Positions 45,928-53,252 of a stretch of DNA of 64,000 bases are shown one piece after another; the first letter of the stretch is position 1, and every line of letters begins with the position of its first letter. The notes under the pieces were generated by a model. The model did not search any database. It saw nothing but the letters and a program-made list of their open reading frames with translations, and was not told the DNA's origin. The stretch is taken from assembly GCA_038400315.1 (NCBI GenBank), contig CP151667.1, positions 4,599,174 through 4,663,173 of the forward strand, given 5' to 3'. The translations under genes and the position numbers were made by a program. The stretch comes from Isosphaeraceae bacterium EP7. Lineage in GTDB: Bacteria; Planctomycetota; Planctomycetia; Isosphaerales; Isosphaeraceae.

Positions 45928-46248
45928 GTGGCGACCATCCAGCGAAGCGGCCAGCGTGCCCTCCCCGGCTCCAACGGCTCCGGCGAGGCCCTCGGCCTTG
46001 TTGAGACCAAGGGCCTCGTCGGCGTCATCGAGGCGACCGACGCCATGCTGAAGTCGGCCAATGTCACCCTGCTCGGCCGGGTGAGCATCGGCGCGGCCTT
46101 CATCACCACCCTCGTCCGCGGCGACGTCGGCAGCGTCCGCGCCGCCGTCGAGGCCGGAGCCGAGGCCGCCAGCCGCGTCGGCGAGCTGGTCAGCGCTCAC
46201 GTCATCCCACGCCCCTCCGAGGACGTCCTCAAGACGTTCCTCGGCTGA
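45928..46248 (+). CDS. Microcompartment shell protein BMC-H (second), with N-terminal extension
   Basis: Shell hexamer protein of 106 residues. It starts at GTG 45928 with AAGGAAGGGG 8 nt upstream. A 20-residue polar extension ([20 protein letters not shown]) precedes the BMC domain ('[30 protein letters not shown]'). The pore-loop position reads RVSIGAA instead of KIGSG, which should change pore lining and selectivity. The second half '[34 protein letters not shown]' is nearly identical to that of the third BMC-H, suggesting a duplication. 116 bp separate it from the next start. Confidence 0.94.
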   Translation: MATIQRSGQRALPGSNGSGEALGLVETKGLVGVIEATDAMLKSANVTLLGRVSIGAAFITTLVRGDVGSVRAAVEAGAEAASRVGELVSAHVIPRPSEDVLKTFLG

Positions 46249-46364
46249 GACGCCGCAGGATGGACCGGGTTGCGGGCCGCCCACCGAGGCGGCCCACTTC
46301 CCCGGCTCCGACACCCCTCGACCTCGACGCTCAAACGAATGCACACGACAGAAGGACGACCCCG

Positions 46365-46652
46365 ATGAACGGCTCGGCGCTGGGGCTCATTGAAACGCAG
46401 GGGCTGGTCTGCCTCATCTCCGCGATCGACGCGATGCTCAAGGCGGCCAGCGTCGACCTGGCCAGCACCGTCATCAAGCTCGACGGCGGCGTCGTCAGCG
46501 TCATGGTGCGCGGCGACGTCAGTAGCGTCCGCGCCGCCGTGGAAGCCGGCGCCGAGGCCGCCAGCCGCGTCGGCGACCTCAAGGCCGCACACGTCATTCC
46601 CAGGCCTGGCGCCGAGGTCCTCCGCACCTTCGGCGGGGGGACGGTCCGTTGA
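46365..46652 (+). CDS. Microcompartment shell protein BMC-H (third)
   Basis: Shell hexamer protein of 95 residues, the shortest of the three. The start at 46365 has GAAGGA 8 nt upstream; the open frame upstream is not protein-like. The BMC domain runs 'ALGLIETQGLVCLISAIDAMLKAASVDL' to 'SRVGDLKAAHVIPRPG'. The pore-loop position reads VIKLDGG, different from both neighbours and carrying an acidic residue. Its stop overlaps the TTG start of the kinase gene (TTGA). It is similar to the second BMC-H in the C-terminal half. Confidence 0.94.
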   Translation: MNGSALGLIETQGLVCLISAIDAMLKAASVDLASTVIKLDGGVVSVMVRGDVSSVRAAVEAGAEAASRVGDLKAAHVIPRPGAEVLRTFGGGTVR

Positions 46653-47848
46653 AGATCCTCGTCGCCAATCTCGGCAGCACCAGCTTCAAGTATCGCCTCT
46701 ACGACCTGACCGAAGGCGGCGACGAGATCCTCCTCGCCCGCGGCGCCGTCGAGCGCATCGGGTCCGATAACGCCAAGGTCTCGGTCAAATCGCCCAAGGG
46801 TGATGCCGAGGAAGTCCGACGCGTGGGCGACCACGGCGAGGCCCTCCGCCTCTGCATCGAGCAGCTCACCGATCCCAAGCTCGGCGTCCTCGGCTCGGCC
46901 GCGGACGTCGCCGCTATCGGGTTCAAGGCCGTTCACGCCAAGGGGATCACCGGCGTGCATCGGGTCGATGAGACGGTGCTCGTGGCGATGGAGGCTTTCT
47001 CCGACGTCGCACCCGCTCATAACCCGCCGTACATCAAGGCGATGCGGACCCTTCTGAGCCAATTCCCCGAGCTACCGTTGGTCGCCGCCTTCGAGACCGG
47101 TTTCCACCGGACGATGCCCGAGGCGATGCAGCGTTACGCTGTGCCCGAAGAGTGGTCCACCGAGCTGGGCATCCGCCGCTGGGGTTTCCACGGCGCCAGC
47201 CACCGTTACATCGCCGGCCGGATGGCCGAGCTGACCGGTCGCAATGACCTGAAGCTCATCTCGTGCCACCTTGGCGGCAGCTCGTCGCTCTGCGCCATCA
47301 AGGATGGCAAGTCGATGGGGTGCAGCCTGGGCATGAGCCCGCAGTCGGGCCTGCCGCAGAACAACCGGGTCGGCGACCTCGACGTTTTCGCCCTGCCTGC
47401 CATCCTCAAGGCGACCGGCCAGACCCTCGACCAGGTGCTCGACACGCTGGCCAATCGGTCGGGCCTCGAAGGCATCAGCGGTGTCGGTAACGACCTGCGC
47501 GACATCGAGAAGGCGGCCGAGGCGGGCGATGCCCGCGCCAGGCTGGCCCTCGACGTCTACATCGCCGCGGTCAGGCAGTACCTCGGCGGATTCATGGTCG
47601 CGCTTGGTGGCGTCGATGCGATCGTCTTCACCGGCGGCATCGGCGAGAACTCGACAGTCATCCGGTCGGGCGTCCTCCGCGACCTGGACTGGTTCGGCAT
47701 CACGATCGACCCGGCCAGCAATGCCGGCGGGCCGCCCGAGCGGAAGGTCTCCCTCGCCGGGGCTCGGGTTGATGTCTGGACCGTGCCGACCAATGAAGAG
47801 ATCGTCGTCGCCCGCCAGACCCGCGACATCCTGACGGCCAAGTCCTGA
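46649..47848 (+). CDS. ackA: Acetate/propionate kinase of the microcompartment
   Basis: Transfers phosphate from an acyl phosphate to ADP, making ATP at the end of the compartment pathway; the substrate here is probably lactyl or propionyl phosphate. The 399 residues match the family: 'ILVANLGSTSFKYRLYDL' start, 'VAAFETGFHRTMPEAMQRYAVP', 'GFHGASHRYIAGRM', 'SCHLGGSSSLCAIKDGKSM' and 'IVFTGGIGENSTVIR'. The TTG start overlaps the third BMC-H stop, so translation is likely coupled. No encapsulation helix is obvious. Confidence 0.93.
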   Translation: MKILVANLGSTSFKYRLYDLTEGGDEILLARGAVERIGSDNAKVSVKSPKGDAEEVRRVGDHGEALRLCIEQLTDPKLGVLGSAADVAAIGFKAVHAKGITGVHRVDETVLVAMEAFSDVAPAHNPPYIKAMRTLLSQFPELPLVAAFETGFHRTMPEAMQRYAVPEEWSTELGIRRWGFHGASHRYIAGRMAELTGRNDLKLISCHLGGSSSLCAIKDGKSMGCSLGMSPQSGLPQNNRVGDLDVFALPAILKATGQTLDQVLDTLANRSGLEGISGVGNDLRDIEKAAEAGDARARLALDVYIAAVRQYLGGFMVALGGVDAIVFTGGIGENSTVIRSGVLRDLDWFGITIDPASNAGGPPERKVSLAGARVDVWTVPTNEEIVVARQTRDILTAKS

Positions 47849-47879
47849 GGCGGCCCCGGTTCCACGACGGAGGTAGCCC

Positions 47880-48227
47880 ATGTTCGTCGCCCGAGTGACC
47901 GGCAGCCTGGTGGCCACGCAGAAGCTGCCCTCGATGACCGGCCACAAGCTCCTGCTGGTCGAGCCCTACCGTGTTGACGAGAAGACCCGCGATCGCCTGG
48001 TTCCCACCGGCCGTTCGTTCGTCGTGGTCGACACGCTGGGCGCGGGCCTCGACGAGATGGTGCTCGTCTGCCAGGGGTCGAGCGCCCGACTGACGCCCGA
48101 GACCGAGAAACTGCCGATCGACGCGGTGGTCATCGGCCTGATTGACACCGTGGATGTCGCCGGCAAGACGATCTTCTCGAATCGGTCGACCCAGGCCGAG
48201 CCGCTCGAGACAACGAACGCGAACTGA
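47880..48227 (+). CDS. Microcompartment vertex protein BMC-P (EutN/CcmL type, first of three)
   Basis: Pentameric protein that caps the shell vertices, 115 residues. The family sequence 'MFVARVTGSLVATQKLPSMTGHKLLLVEP' is followed by 'FVVVDTLGAGLDEMVLVCQGSSAR' and 'PIDAVVIGLIDTVDV'. It is the longest and most canonical of the three BMC-P genes here. It lies 31 bp after the kinase gene, with GGAGG 5 nt before the ATG. Confidence 0.95.
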   Translation: MFVARVTGSLVATQKLPSMTGHKLLLVEPYRVDEKTRDRLVPTGRSFVVVDTLGAGLDEMVLVCQGSSARLTPETEKLPIDAVVIGLIDTVDVAGKTIFSNRSTQAEPLETTNAN

Positions 48228-48281
48228 CGCCCAGATCGAACCTAACCAGCCAAGACGCGAGCCCGCGTTGGGGTGCCAGCC

Positions 48282-49715
48282 ATGCAAATGTCCGAGGACC
48301 TGATCCGAAGCCTGGTCCAGGAAGTCCTCTCTCAGATGGGTGGCAACGGCGCGGCCGCGACCAACGGCAACGGCGTCTCCCGCCCACCGAGCGGCCGCCT
48401 GGGCGTCCATTCCACGGTCGATGAGGCGGTCAAGGCCGCCGAGGCCGCCTTCCAGCAGTACCGGACCCGGCCCTACGCCGACCGACGTGCCGTGGTCGCG
48501 GCCATCAAGTCGATCTGCGTGAACCAAGCTGAAGAGCTCGGCAAGCTGGAGTTCGAGGAGACCGGCATCGGCCGCCTCGACCACAAGATCGCCAAGCTCC
48601 GAGACGCCATCCCCAGGGCTCCCGGCGTCGAGTTCCTGCACACGCTCAACGCGTCGGGCGACGATGGCCTGATGCTCACCGATTTCTCGCCTTTCGGCGT
48701 GATCGGTGCCACCACGCCGGTGACCCACAGCCTGCCGACCCTCGCCGGCAATGCGATCAGCATGCTCGCCGCGGGCAACACGGTGGTCTTCAACGCCCAC
48801 CCGTCGGGTGCCAAGATCGCCGCCGAGGGCGTGCGACGCTTCAACAAGGCGTTCATCGAAGCCATCGGCATCGAGAACCTGATCAACATCGTCGACCCGC
48901 CCACGCTGGAGACGGCCAACGACCTTTTCCAGCACCGAGGTGTCAAGGTCCTGGTCGTCACCGGCGGGCCCGCAGTGGCCCGCGCCGCCCTGGGCAACAA
49001 GCGACGCGCGATCGTGGCCGGCCCCGGCAATCCCCCTGTGGTCGTCGATTCCACGGCCGACCTGGACCTGGCCGCGAAGTCGATCATCACCGGCGCCGCG
49101 TTCGACAACAACCTGCTCTGCATCGGCGAGAAGCAAGTCTTTGCCGTCTCCGACATCTTCGACAAGCTGATGGAGGCGGTCGCCAAGCACGGCGGGTATC
49201 GCCTGAACTCGGGGCAGATCGACGCCCTGACCCAGAAGGCGTTCATCGCGGGCAAGGATGGCGCCCTGCACGTCAACAAGGACCTGGTCGGGCAGGGGCC
49301 CGTCGTCCTCGGCAAGTATGCCGGAGTCTCGGTCCCGGCCGAGGCCCAGATCCTCTTCGGCGAGACCGGCGACGACCACCCGTTCGTCGATCATGAGCAG
49401 ATGATGCCGTTCATCCCTTTCGTCCGCGTCTCCAACGTGGACAGGGCCCTGGCCCTGGCCAAGTCGAGCGAGCACGGTTACGGCCACACCGCCGTCCTGC
49501 ACTCACGCGACCTGAACGTCATGAGCCGCATGGGCAAGCTGATGGATTGCACCATCTTTGTCGTCAACGGGCCGAGCACCGCGGGCCTCGGGCTCGGCGG
49601 CGAAGGGTTCCTGTCATTCTCTATCGCCGGGCCGACCGGCGAGGGCGTGACGACACCACTGACCTTCTGCCGCCAACGCCGGACGACCATCGCTGGCGGG
49701 ATGCGGTTCGTTTGA
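48282..49715 (+). CDS. CoA-acylating aldehyde dehydrogenase (PduP-like) with encapsulation peptide
   Basis: Converts an aldehyde (lactaldehyde or propionaldehyde) plus CoA and NAD+ to acyl-CoA; the signature core enzyme of catabolic microcompartments. The 477 residues contain the catalytic Cys280 in 'FDNNLLCIGEKQVF', the NAD region 'VIGATTPVTHSLPT' and 'VTGGPAVARAALGN'. Residues 4-17 (SEDLIRSLVQEVLS) form an amphipathic helix followed by a Gly/Asn/Ala linker, the usual encapsulation peptide. I take the ATG at 48282; GTG 48273 and ATG 48288 are alternatives close by. It is followed by the second BMC-P gene. Confidence 0.94.
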   Translation: MQMSEDLIRSLVQEVLSQMGGNGAAATNGNGVSRPPSGRLGVHSTVDEAVKAAEAAFQQYRTRPYADRRAVVAAIKSICVNQAEELGKLEFEETGIGRLDHKIAKLRDAIPRAPGVEFLHTLNASGDDGLMLTDFSPFGVIGATTPVTHSLPTLAGNAISMLAAGNTVVFNAHPSGAKIAAEGVRRFNKAFIEAIGIENLINIVDPPTLETANDLFQHRGVKVLVVTGGPAVARAALGNKRRAIVAGPGNPPVVVDSTADLDLAAKSIITGAAFDNNLLCIGEKQVFAVSDIFDKLMEAVAKHGGYRLNSGQIDALTQKAFIAGKDGALHVNKDLVGQGPVVLGKYAGVSVPAEAQILFGETGDDHPFVDHEQMMPFIPFVRVSNVDRALALAKSSEHGYGHTAVLHSRDLNVMSRMGKLMDCTIFVVNGPSTAGLGLGGEGFLSFSIAGPTGEGVTTPLTFCRQRRTTIAGGMRFV

Positions 49716-49781
49716 TCGGCTGATTTCAGGCGAGCAGGCCGAGTCCCTCGGCCTGCTCAAGCGTTGACCCGGAGCCCATCG

Positions 49782-50036
49782 ATGCAAGTCGGCCGCGTGC
49801 TGGGATCGGCGACCTCGACCGTCAAGCACCCCTCGTTCGAGGGGGAGCGGATGCTCGTCGTCCAGTTCCTCACCGGCGACGGCAAGCCCGAAGGCGAGCC
49901 GGTCCTGGCCTTCGACCGGATGGGCGCGGGCCGGGGCGATCTGGTGATGCTGACCAGTGACGGGGCGATCTTGAGTGAGCTGCTCGGGCGGAATACGCCC
50001 GGCCGCTGGAGCGTGATGGGGCTTCCCGACCGATGA
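49782..50036 (+). CDS. Microcompartment vertex protein BMC-P (second)
   Basis: Pentameric vertex protein, 84 residues. The EutN/CcmL pattern is 'MQVGRVLGSATSTVKHPSFEGERMLVVQFL', then 'VLAFDRMGAGRGDLVMLTSDGAILSELLG'. The start at 49782 has GGAG 7 nt upstream. The stop overlaps the next gene (ATGA at 50033-50036). It lacks the longer C-terminal part of the first BMC-P. Confidence 0.93.
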   Translation: MQVGRVLGSATSTVKHPSFEGERMLVVQFLTGDGKPEGEPVLAFDRMGAGRGDLVMLTSDGAILSELLGRNTPGRWSVMGLPDR

Positions 50037-50884
50037 CCAACCGCCAACAGCCCGGACAGTCCGAAGTGGAGGCCGCCGTCCGCGCGGTGCTCGCCGGCAT
50101 GGGTCTGCTGGGCGGTCGCCCTCGCGCCTCGGAATTGGCGACCGTCACCGCAGCGGGAGTCGAGCCTTACGCCGGCCGCCTCTTCGGTGCCCGTCAGGTC
50201 GAATCGCTCTCGGCCGAGACCCGCGAGATTCAGCTAGCACCGGCCACCATCATCACGCCACTCGCCCGAGACCTGCTCAAGCGACTCGGGATCACCGTGA
50301 CGCGGGTCGCAAGGCTCAAGGTCGAGCGGCCCGGCGAGTGGGGCTTCGGCGTCGAGGTCGAATCGGGCGTCACCGAATCAATTCGACGCACCTGGCTGGA
50401 TTCGCCCGTGCTCTGGACCGACCTCGGTCCCGATGTCGACGAGGTCGCCCGCTGGATCTCCGACGGGTCGGATCGTGGAGCGTTGGTGCTGACGCCTCAG
50501 GCCTCGGTAGCCCACTGGCGGGCGAGCCAGGTCGCCGAGGTCCGGGCCGCGACGGTCAATGATGGTGACTCCGTGGCCCGTGCCATCCGGTTCCTGGGCG
50601 CCAACCTGCTGGTGATCGAGCCGGCTGGCAGAACCATTCATGAGTTGAAGTCTGTGGCCGATGCGTTCCGCGCCGGGGGGGCGCCGAGGCGGCCCGACTG
50701 GCTGGCCGGGACTGTCGGACTTGGGAGCTTGGGCCATGCGGATCGCCGAGGTGATCGGACGGGTGACGCTCTCCAGGCAGCATCCCAGCTTGCACGGGGC
50801 CCGGTTCCTGCTGGCCTTGCCGATGACTTACGAGGGCCTGATGGACGACTCGCCCTCACGCGGGGAGGAGGTCATCGTGTATGA
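50033..50884 (+). CDS. Microcompartment-associated protein with encapsulation-like helix and RpiB-like domain; 3' end overlaps the next gene
   Basis: A 283-residue protein of unknown role within the operon. Residues 9-24 (QSEVEAAVRAVLAGMG) look like an encapsulation helix. A motif 'ATIITPLARDLLKRLGITV' (72-89) resembles one found in other microcompartment-linked proteins such as cobalamin adenosyltransferases. Residues about 104-222 resemble ribose-5-phosphate isomerase B/LacAB ('DRGALVLTPQASVAHWRASQVAEVRAA' and 'AIRFLGANLLVIEPAG'), but without its usual catalytic Cys/His pattern. From residue 235 on, the frame overlaps the next BMC-P gene by 149 bp and looks like shadow sequence. The natural stop may have been lost, or a frameshift is present. 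Function not known. Confidence 0.7.
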   Translation: MTNRQQPGQSEVEAAVRAVLAGMGLLGGRPRASELATVTAAGVEPYAGRLFGARQVESLSAETREIQLAPATIITPLARDLLKRLGITVTRVARLKVERPGEWGFGVEVESGVTESIRRTWLDSPVLWTDLGPDVDEVARWISDGSDRGALVLTPQASVAHWRASQVAEVRAATVNDGDSVARAIRFLGANLLVIEPAGRTIHELKSVADAFRAGGAPRRPDWLAGTVGLGSLGHADRRGDRTGDALQAASQLARGPVPAGLADDLRGPDGRLALTRGGGHRV

Positions 50885-51014
50885 CGACCTCGGTGCCCGG
50901 CCCGGCGATCTGATCGGCCTGAGCGAGGGGGGCGAGGCGGCCAAGCCGTTCGGTCGCCGAAAGGTGCCGATCGACGCCTATAACGCATGCCTGCTCGACG
51001 CGATTTCAATCTGA
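50736..51014 (+). CDS. Microcompartment vertex protein BMC-P (third)
   Basis: Pentameric vertex protein, 92 residues: 'MRIAEVIGRVTLSRQHPSLHGARFLLALPM', then 'VIVYDDLGARPGDLIGLSEGGEAAKPF' and 'KVPIDAYNACLLDAISI'. The ATG at 50736 has GGGAG about 7-8 nt upstream. The gene starts inside the preceding open frame, overlapping it by 149 bp. It is clearly the real gene in that overlap because the whole EutN/CcmL fold is readable. Confidence 0.93.
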   Translation: MRIAEVIGRVTLSRQHPSLHGARFLLALPMTYEGLMDDSPSRGEEVIVYDDLGARPGDLIGLSEGGEAAKPFGRRKVPIDAYNACLLDAISI

Positions 51015-51103
51015 CACGATCCGCGATAGAGACAAAAGCAACGCCGTCGCGACGCGAGTCGCCGGTCAATCGACGCTCAGAGACACTCGAAAGGGCACGA
51101 CCC

Positions 51104-52078
51104 ATGGCCGGCGAATCTTCGATCATGAGCGAATGGAAGCTGCGGGAGCAGATGTGCGAGATCGGCAGGCGCGTGTACGCCAAGGGCTTCGCCGCCGCCA
51201 ATGACGGTAACATCAGCATGAAGCTGAGCGACGACCGCGTCCTCTGCACGCCGACTCGCATCAGCAAGGGCTTCATGAAGCCCGACGACCTCTGCATCGT
51301 CGACATGGACGGCAAGCAGATCTCGGGTAAGCGCAAGCGTTCCAGCGAGATCCTGCTGCATCTGACCGTGATGAAGACCCGGCCCGACGTGAAGGCCTGT
51401 GTGCACTGCCACCCGCCCCACGCCACCGCCTTCGCCGTGGCCCACGAGCCGATTCCCAAGTGCACGATGCCGGAGTTCGAGGTCTTCCTCGGCGAAGTTC
51501 CGATCGCCCCTTACGAGACCCCTGGTTCGCAGAACTTCGCCGACACGATCATCCCGTACGCCAAGGATACCGACACGATCCTGCTGGCCAACCACGGGAC
51601 GATCACCTACGGCGGCGACCTGGAAGACGCCTACTTCAAGACCGAGATCATCGACGCCTACTGCCGGATCCTGCTGCTGACCCGTCAGCTCGGCCGGGTG
51701 AACTACTACTCGGACGAGAAGGCGGCCGAGCTGATCAAGCTCAAGCCGCTGCTCGGCATCGCCGACCCCCGCTTGACCCGTGGCCTCGAAAATTGCGACC
51801 TCTGCGGCAACAGCCTGTTCCGCGAGGGGTACAGCGACTTCAAGCCCGAGCCCAAGGCCTTCATCCCGGCCAAATTCCAGAGCCAGCAGAAGCCCGAGGG
51901 CGACTGCGGATGCCACGGCGGCGGTTCGGTTGAGAAGGCCAAGACCGCGGCGAATCTCTCCGATCAGGACATGGACACCCTCGTCAGGCTCATCTCCGAC
52001 CAGGTGATGAAGGCCATCGAGGGGGGCTCGGGTTCGGGCAACGCGAATCGTGCCCGCTCGGGCGCCTCGTCGAACTGA
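51104..52078 (+). CDS. Class II aldolase (fuculose/rhamnulose-1-phosphate type) with C-terminal encapsulation peptide
   Basis: Cleaves a deoxy-ketose 1-phosphate to dihydroxyacetone phosphate and lactaldehyde, the aldehyde fed to the compartment. The aldolase/adducin core has catalytic Glu82 in 'RSSEILLH', zinc ligands His101 and His103 in 'CVHCHPPHA', and His164 in 'LANHGTITYG'. After the core come Cys pairs 'CDLCGN' (231-236) and 'CGCHGG' (268-273), then a linker. An amphipathic helix at 286-306 (SDQDMDTLVRLISDQVMKAIE) matches a C-terminal encapsulation peptide, followed by a Gly/Ser/Asn tail. The start at 51104 has AAGGG 9 nt upstream; 51125 is an alternative. 324 residues. Confidence 0.92.
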   Translation: MAGESSIMSEWKLREQMCEIGRRVYAKGFAAANDGNISMKLSDDRVLCTPTRISKGFMKPDDLCIVDMDGKQISGKRKRSSEILLHLTVMKTRPDVKACVHCHPPHATAFAVAHEPIPKCTMPEFEVFLGEVPIAPYETPGSQNFADTIIPYAKDTDTILLANHGTITYGGDLEDAYFKTEIIDAYCRILLLTRQLGRVNYYSDEKAAELIKLKPLLGIADPRLTRGLENCDLCGNSLFREGYSDFKPEPKAFIPAKFQSQQKPEGDCGCHGGGSVEKAKTAANLSDQDMDTLVRLISDQVMKAIEGGSGSGNANRARSGASSN

Positions 52079-52154
52079 AGGTGGTCTGTCGTCGGGACCG
52101 GGCCAGTCCAGTGAGCGAACCAACCCGCGAGAGTCGCGGAGCGAGAGTGACCGG

Positions 52155-53252
52155 ATGAACGTCAGCATTATCGGTGGCGGAGGGCTGGTCGGCTCGTGCG
52201 CCGCATACGCCCTGCAGTGCGGCGGACTGGCCAGCGGGCTCGACCTGATCGACCTGAACGCGGACCTATGCCGCGGTCAGGCCCTCGACCTGCTCCACGG
52301 GGCCTCGATTGCGGCCGACCAGCGCATCCGCGCCGTCGGGTACGAGGCGATCCCGTCGAGCGACATCGTCGTCATCACCGCGGGCCTGCGACGCAAGCCC
52401 GATGAGAGCCGGCTCGACCTGATCAATCGTAACGTCGAGCTGTTCCTGGGCATCCTCGCCCAGGTCAAGGCCGCCGGATTGAAGAAGGACGCGAAGGTCC
52501 TGGTCGTCTCCAACCCGGTCGACGTCCTCACGTACCTGGCCACCAAGCAGCTCGGTCTGCCGTCGTCACAGGTCATCGGCCTGGGGACGCAGCTCGACTC
52601 GGCTAGGTTCCGCAGCCTGATCGCCGAAGCCCTCAAGCTGCCAGCCACTCAGGTCACCGCGACGATCCTGGGCGAGCACGGCGACAGCATGGTCCCGATC
52701 TGGTCGGCCGCGCAGGCGGCGGGCCTTCCCCTGGAAAAGTTCCCGGGCTGGAACGCCGGGTCGGCCGACGCCCTGTTCGCCAAGACCAAGGGGAGCGGCG
52801 CCGAGGTCATCAAGCTGAAGGGCGGGGCAGGCTTCGCCGTCGGCCTGGCCATCCGCGAGGTGGTCGACGCGATCATCCTCGACCGCAAGCGAATCCTGCC
52901 GGTCGCCTCTCTGGTCGACGGGGTTTATGGGCTGCGTGACGTCTGCATCTCGGTTCCCTCGGTCATCGGCCGCGCCGGCGTCGAGAGCCAGATCGAGATC
53001 GAGCTCTGGCCGAAAGAACTGTCGGCCTTGCAGCACTCGGGCCGGGTGTTGCGCGAGACGATCGACCTTGTCCTGAGCAAGAACCCCAACGCGACCAAGG
53101 GGGCGCCCGCTTCGGTACCGGTCCAGGTCCTGCGGCCCACGATCGTCGGCCACCCGGTCAGGGTGACGACGGGTGGCGGCGGATCTGGCAACGGCGGCGG
53201 ATCGTCCCGGGTCACGATCTCAGGGCAGCACGGCGGGGGTCGCAATGGATAA
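52155..53252 (+). CDS. Lactate/malate dehydrogenase-like NAD-dependent enzyme of the microcompartment
   Basis: NAD-dependent 2-hydroxyacid (or lactaldehyde) oxidoreductase, 365 residues. The Rossmann motif is 'VSIIGGGGLVGS' (3-14). The LDH/MDH active site shows Arg80 and Arg86 in 'GLRRKPDESR', Asp148 and Arg151 in 'QLDSARFR', and His175 in 'ILGEHGDSMVP'. In PVM loci this enzyme is thought to recycle NADH made by the aldehyde dehydrogenase. A 30-residue Gly/Ser-rich tail (VTTGGGGSGNGGGSSRVTIS and beyond) is not part of the fold and may interact with the shell. The stop lies 8 nt inside the next gene. The ATG at 52155 has only a weak ribosome site (CCGGA). Confidence 0.9.
   Translation: MNVSIIGGGGLVGSCAAYALQCGGLASGLDLIDLNADLCRGQALDLLHGASIAADQRIRAVGYEAIPSSDIVVITAGLRRKPDESRLDLINRNVELFLGILAQVKAAGLKKDAKVLVVSNPVDVLTYLATKQLGLPSSQVIGLGTQLDSARFRSLIAEALKLPATQVTATILGEHGDSMVPIWSAAQAAGLPLEKFPGWNAGSADALFAKTKGSGAEVIKLKGGAGFAVGLAIREVVDAIILDRKRILPVASLVDGVYGLRDVCISVPSVIGRAGVESQIEIELWPKELSALQHSGRVLRETIDLVLSKNPNATKGAPASVPVQVLRPTIVGHPVRVTTGGGGSGNGGGSSRVTISGQHGGGRNG

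Noticed and set aside
45586-46652. Possibility that the three BMC-H genes are a sequencing duplication
   Set aside because: They differ in termini, pore loops and spacing, so they are true paralogs.
47700-49502. 600-codon minus-strand open frame
   Set aside because: Antisense to the clear aldehyde dehydrogenase, BMC-P and kinase genes.
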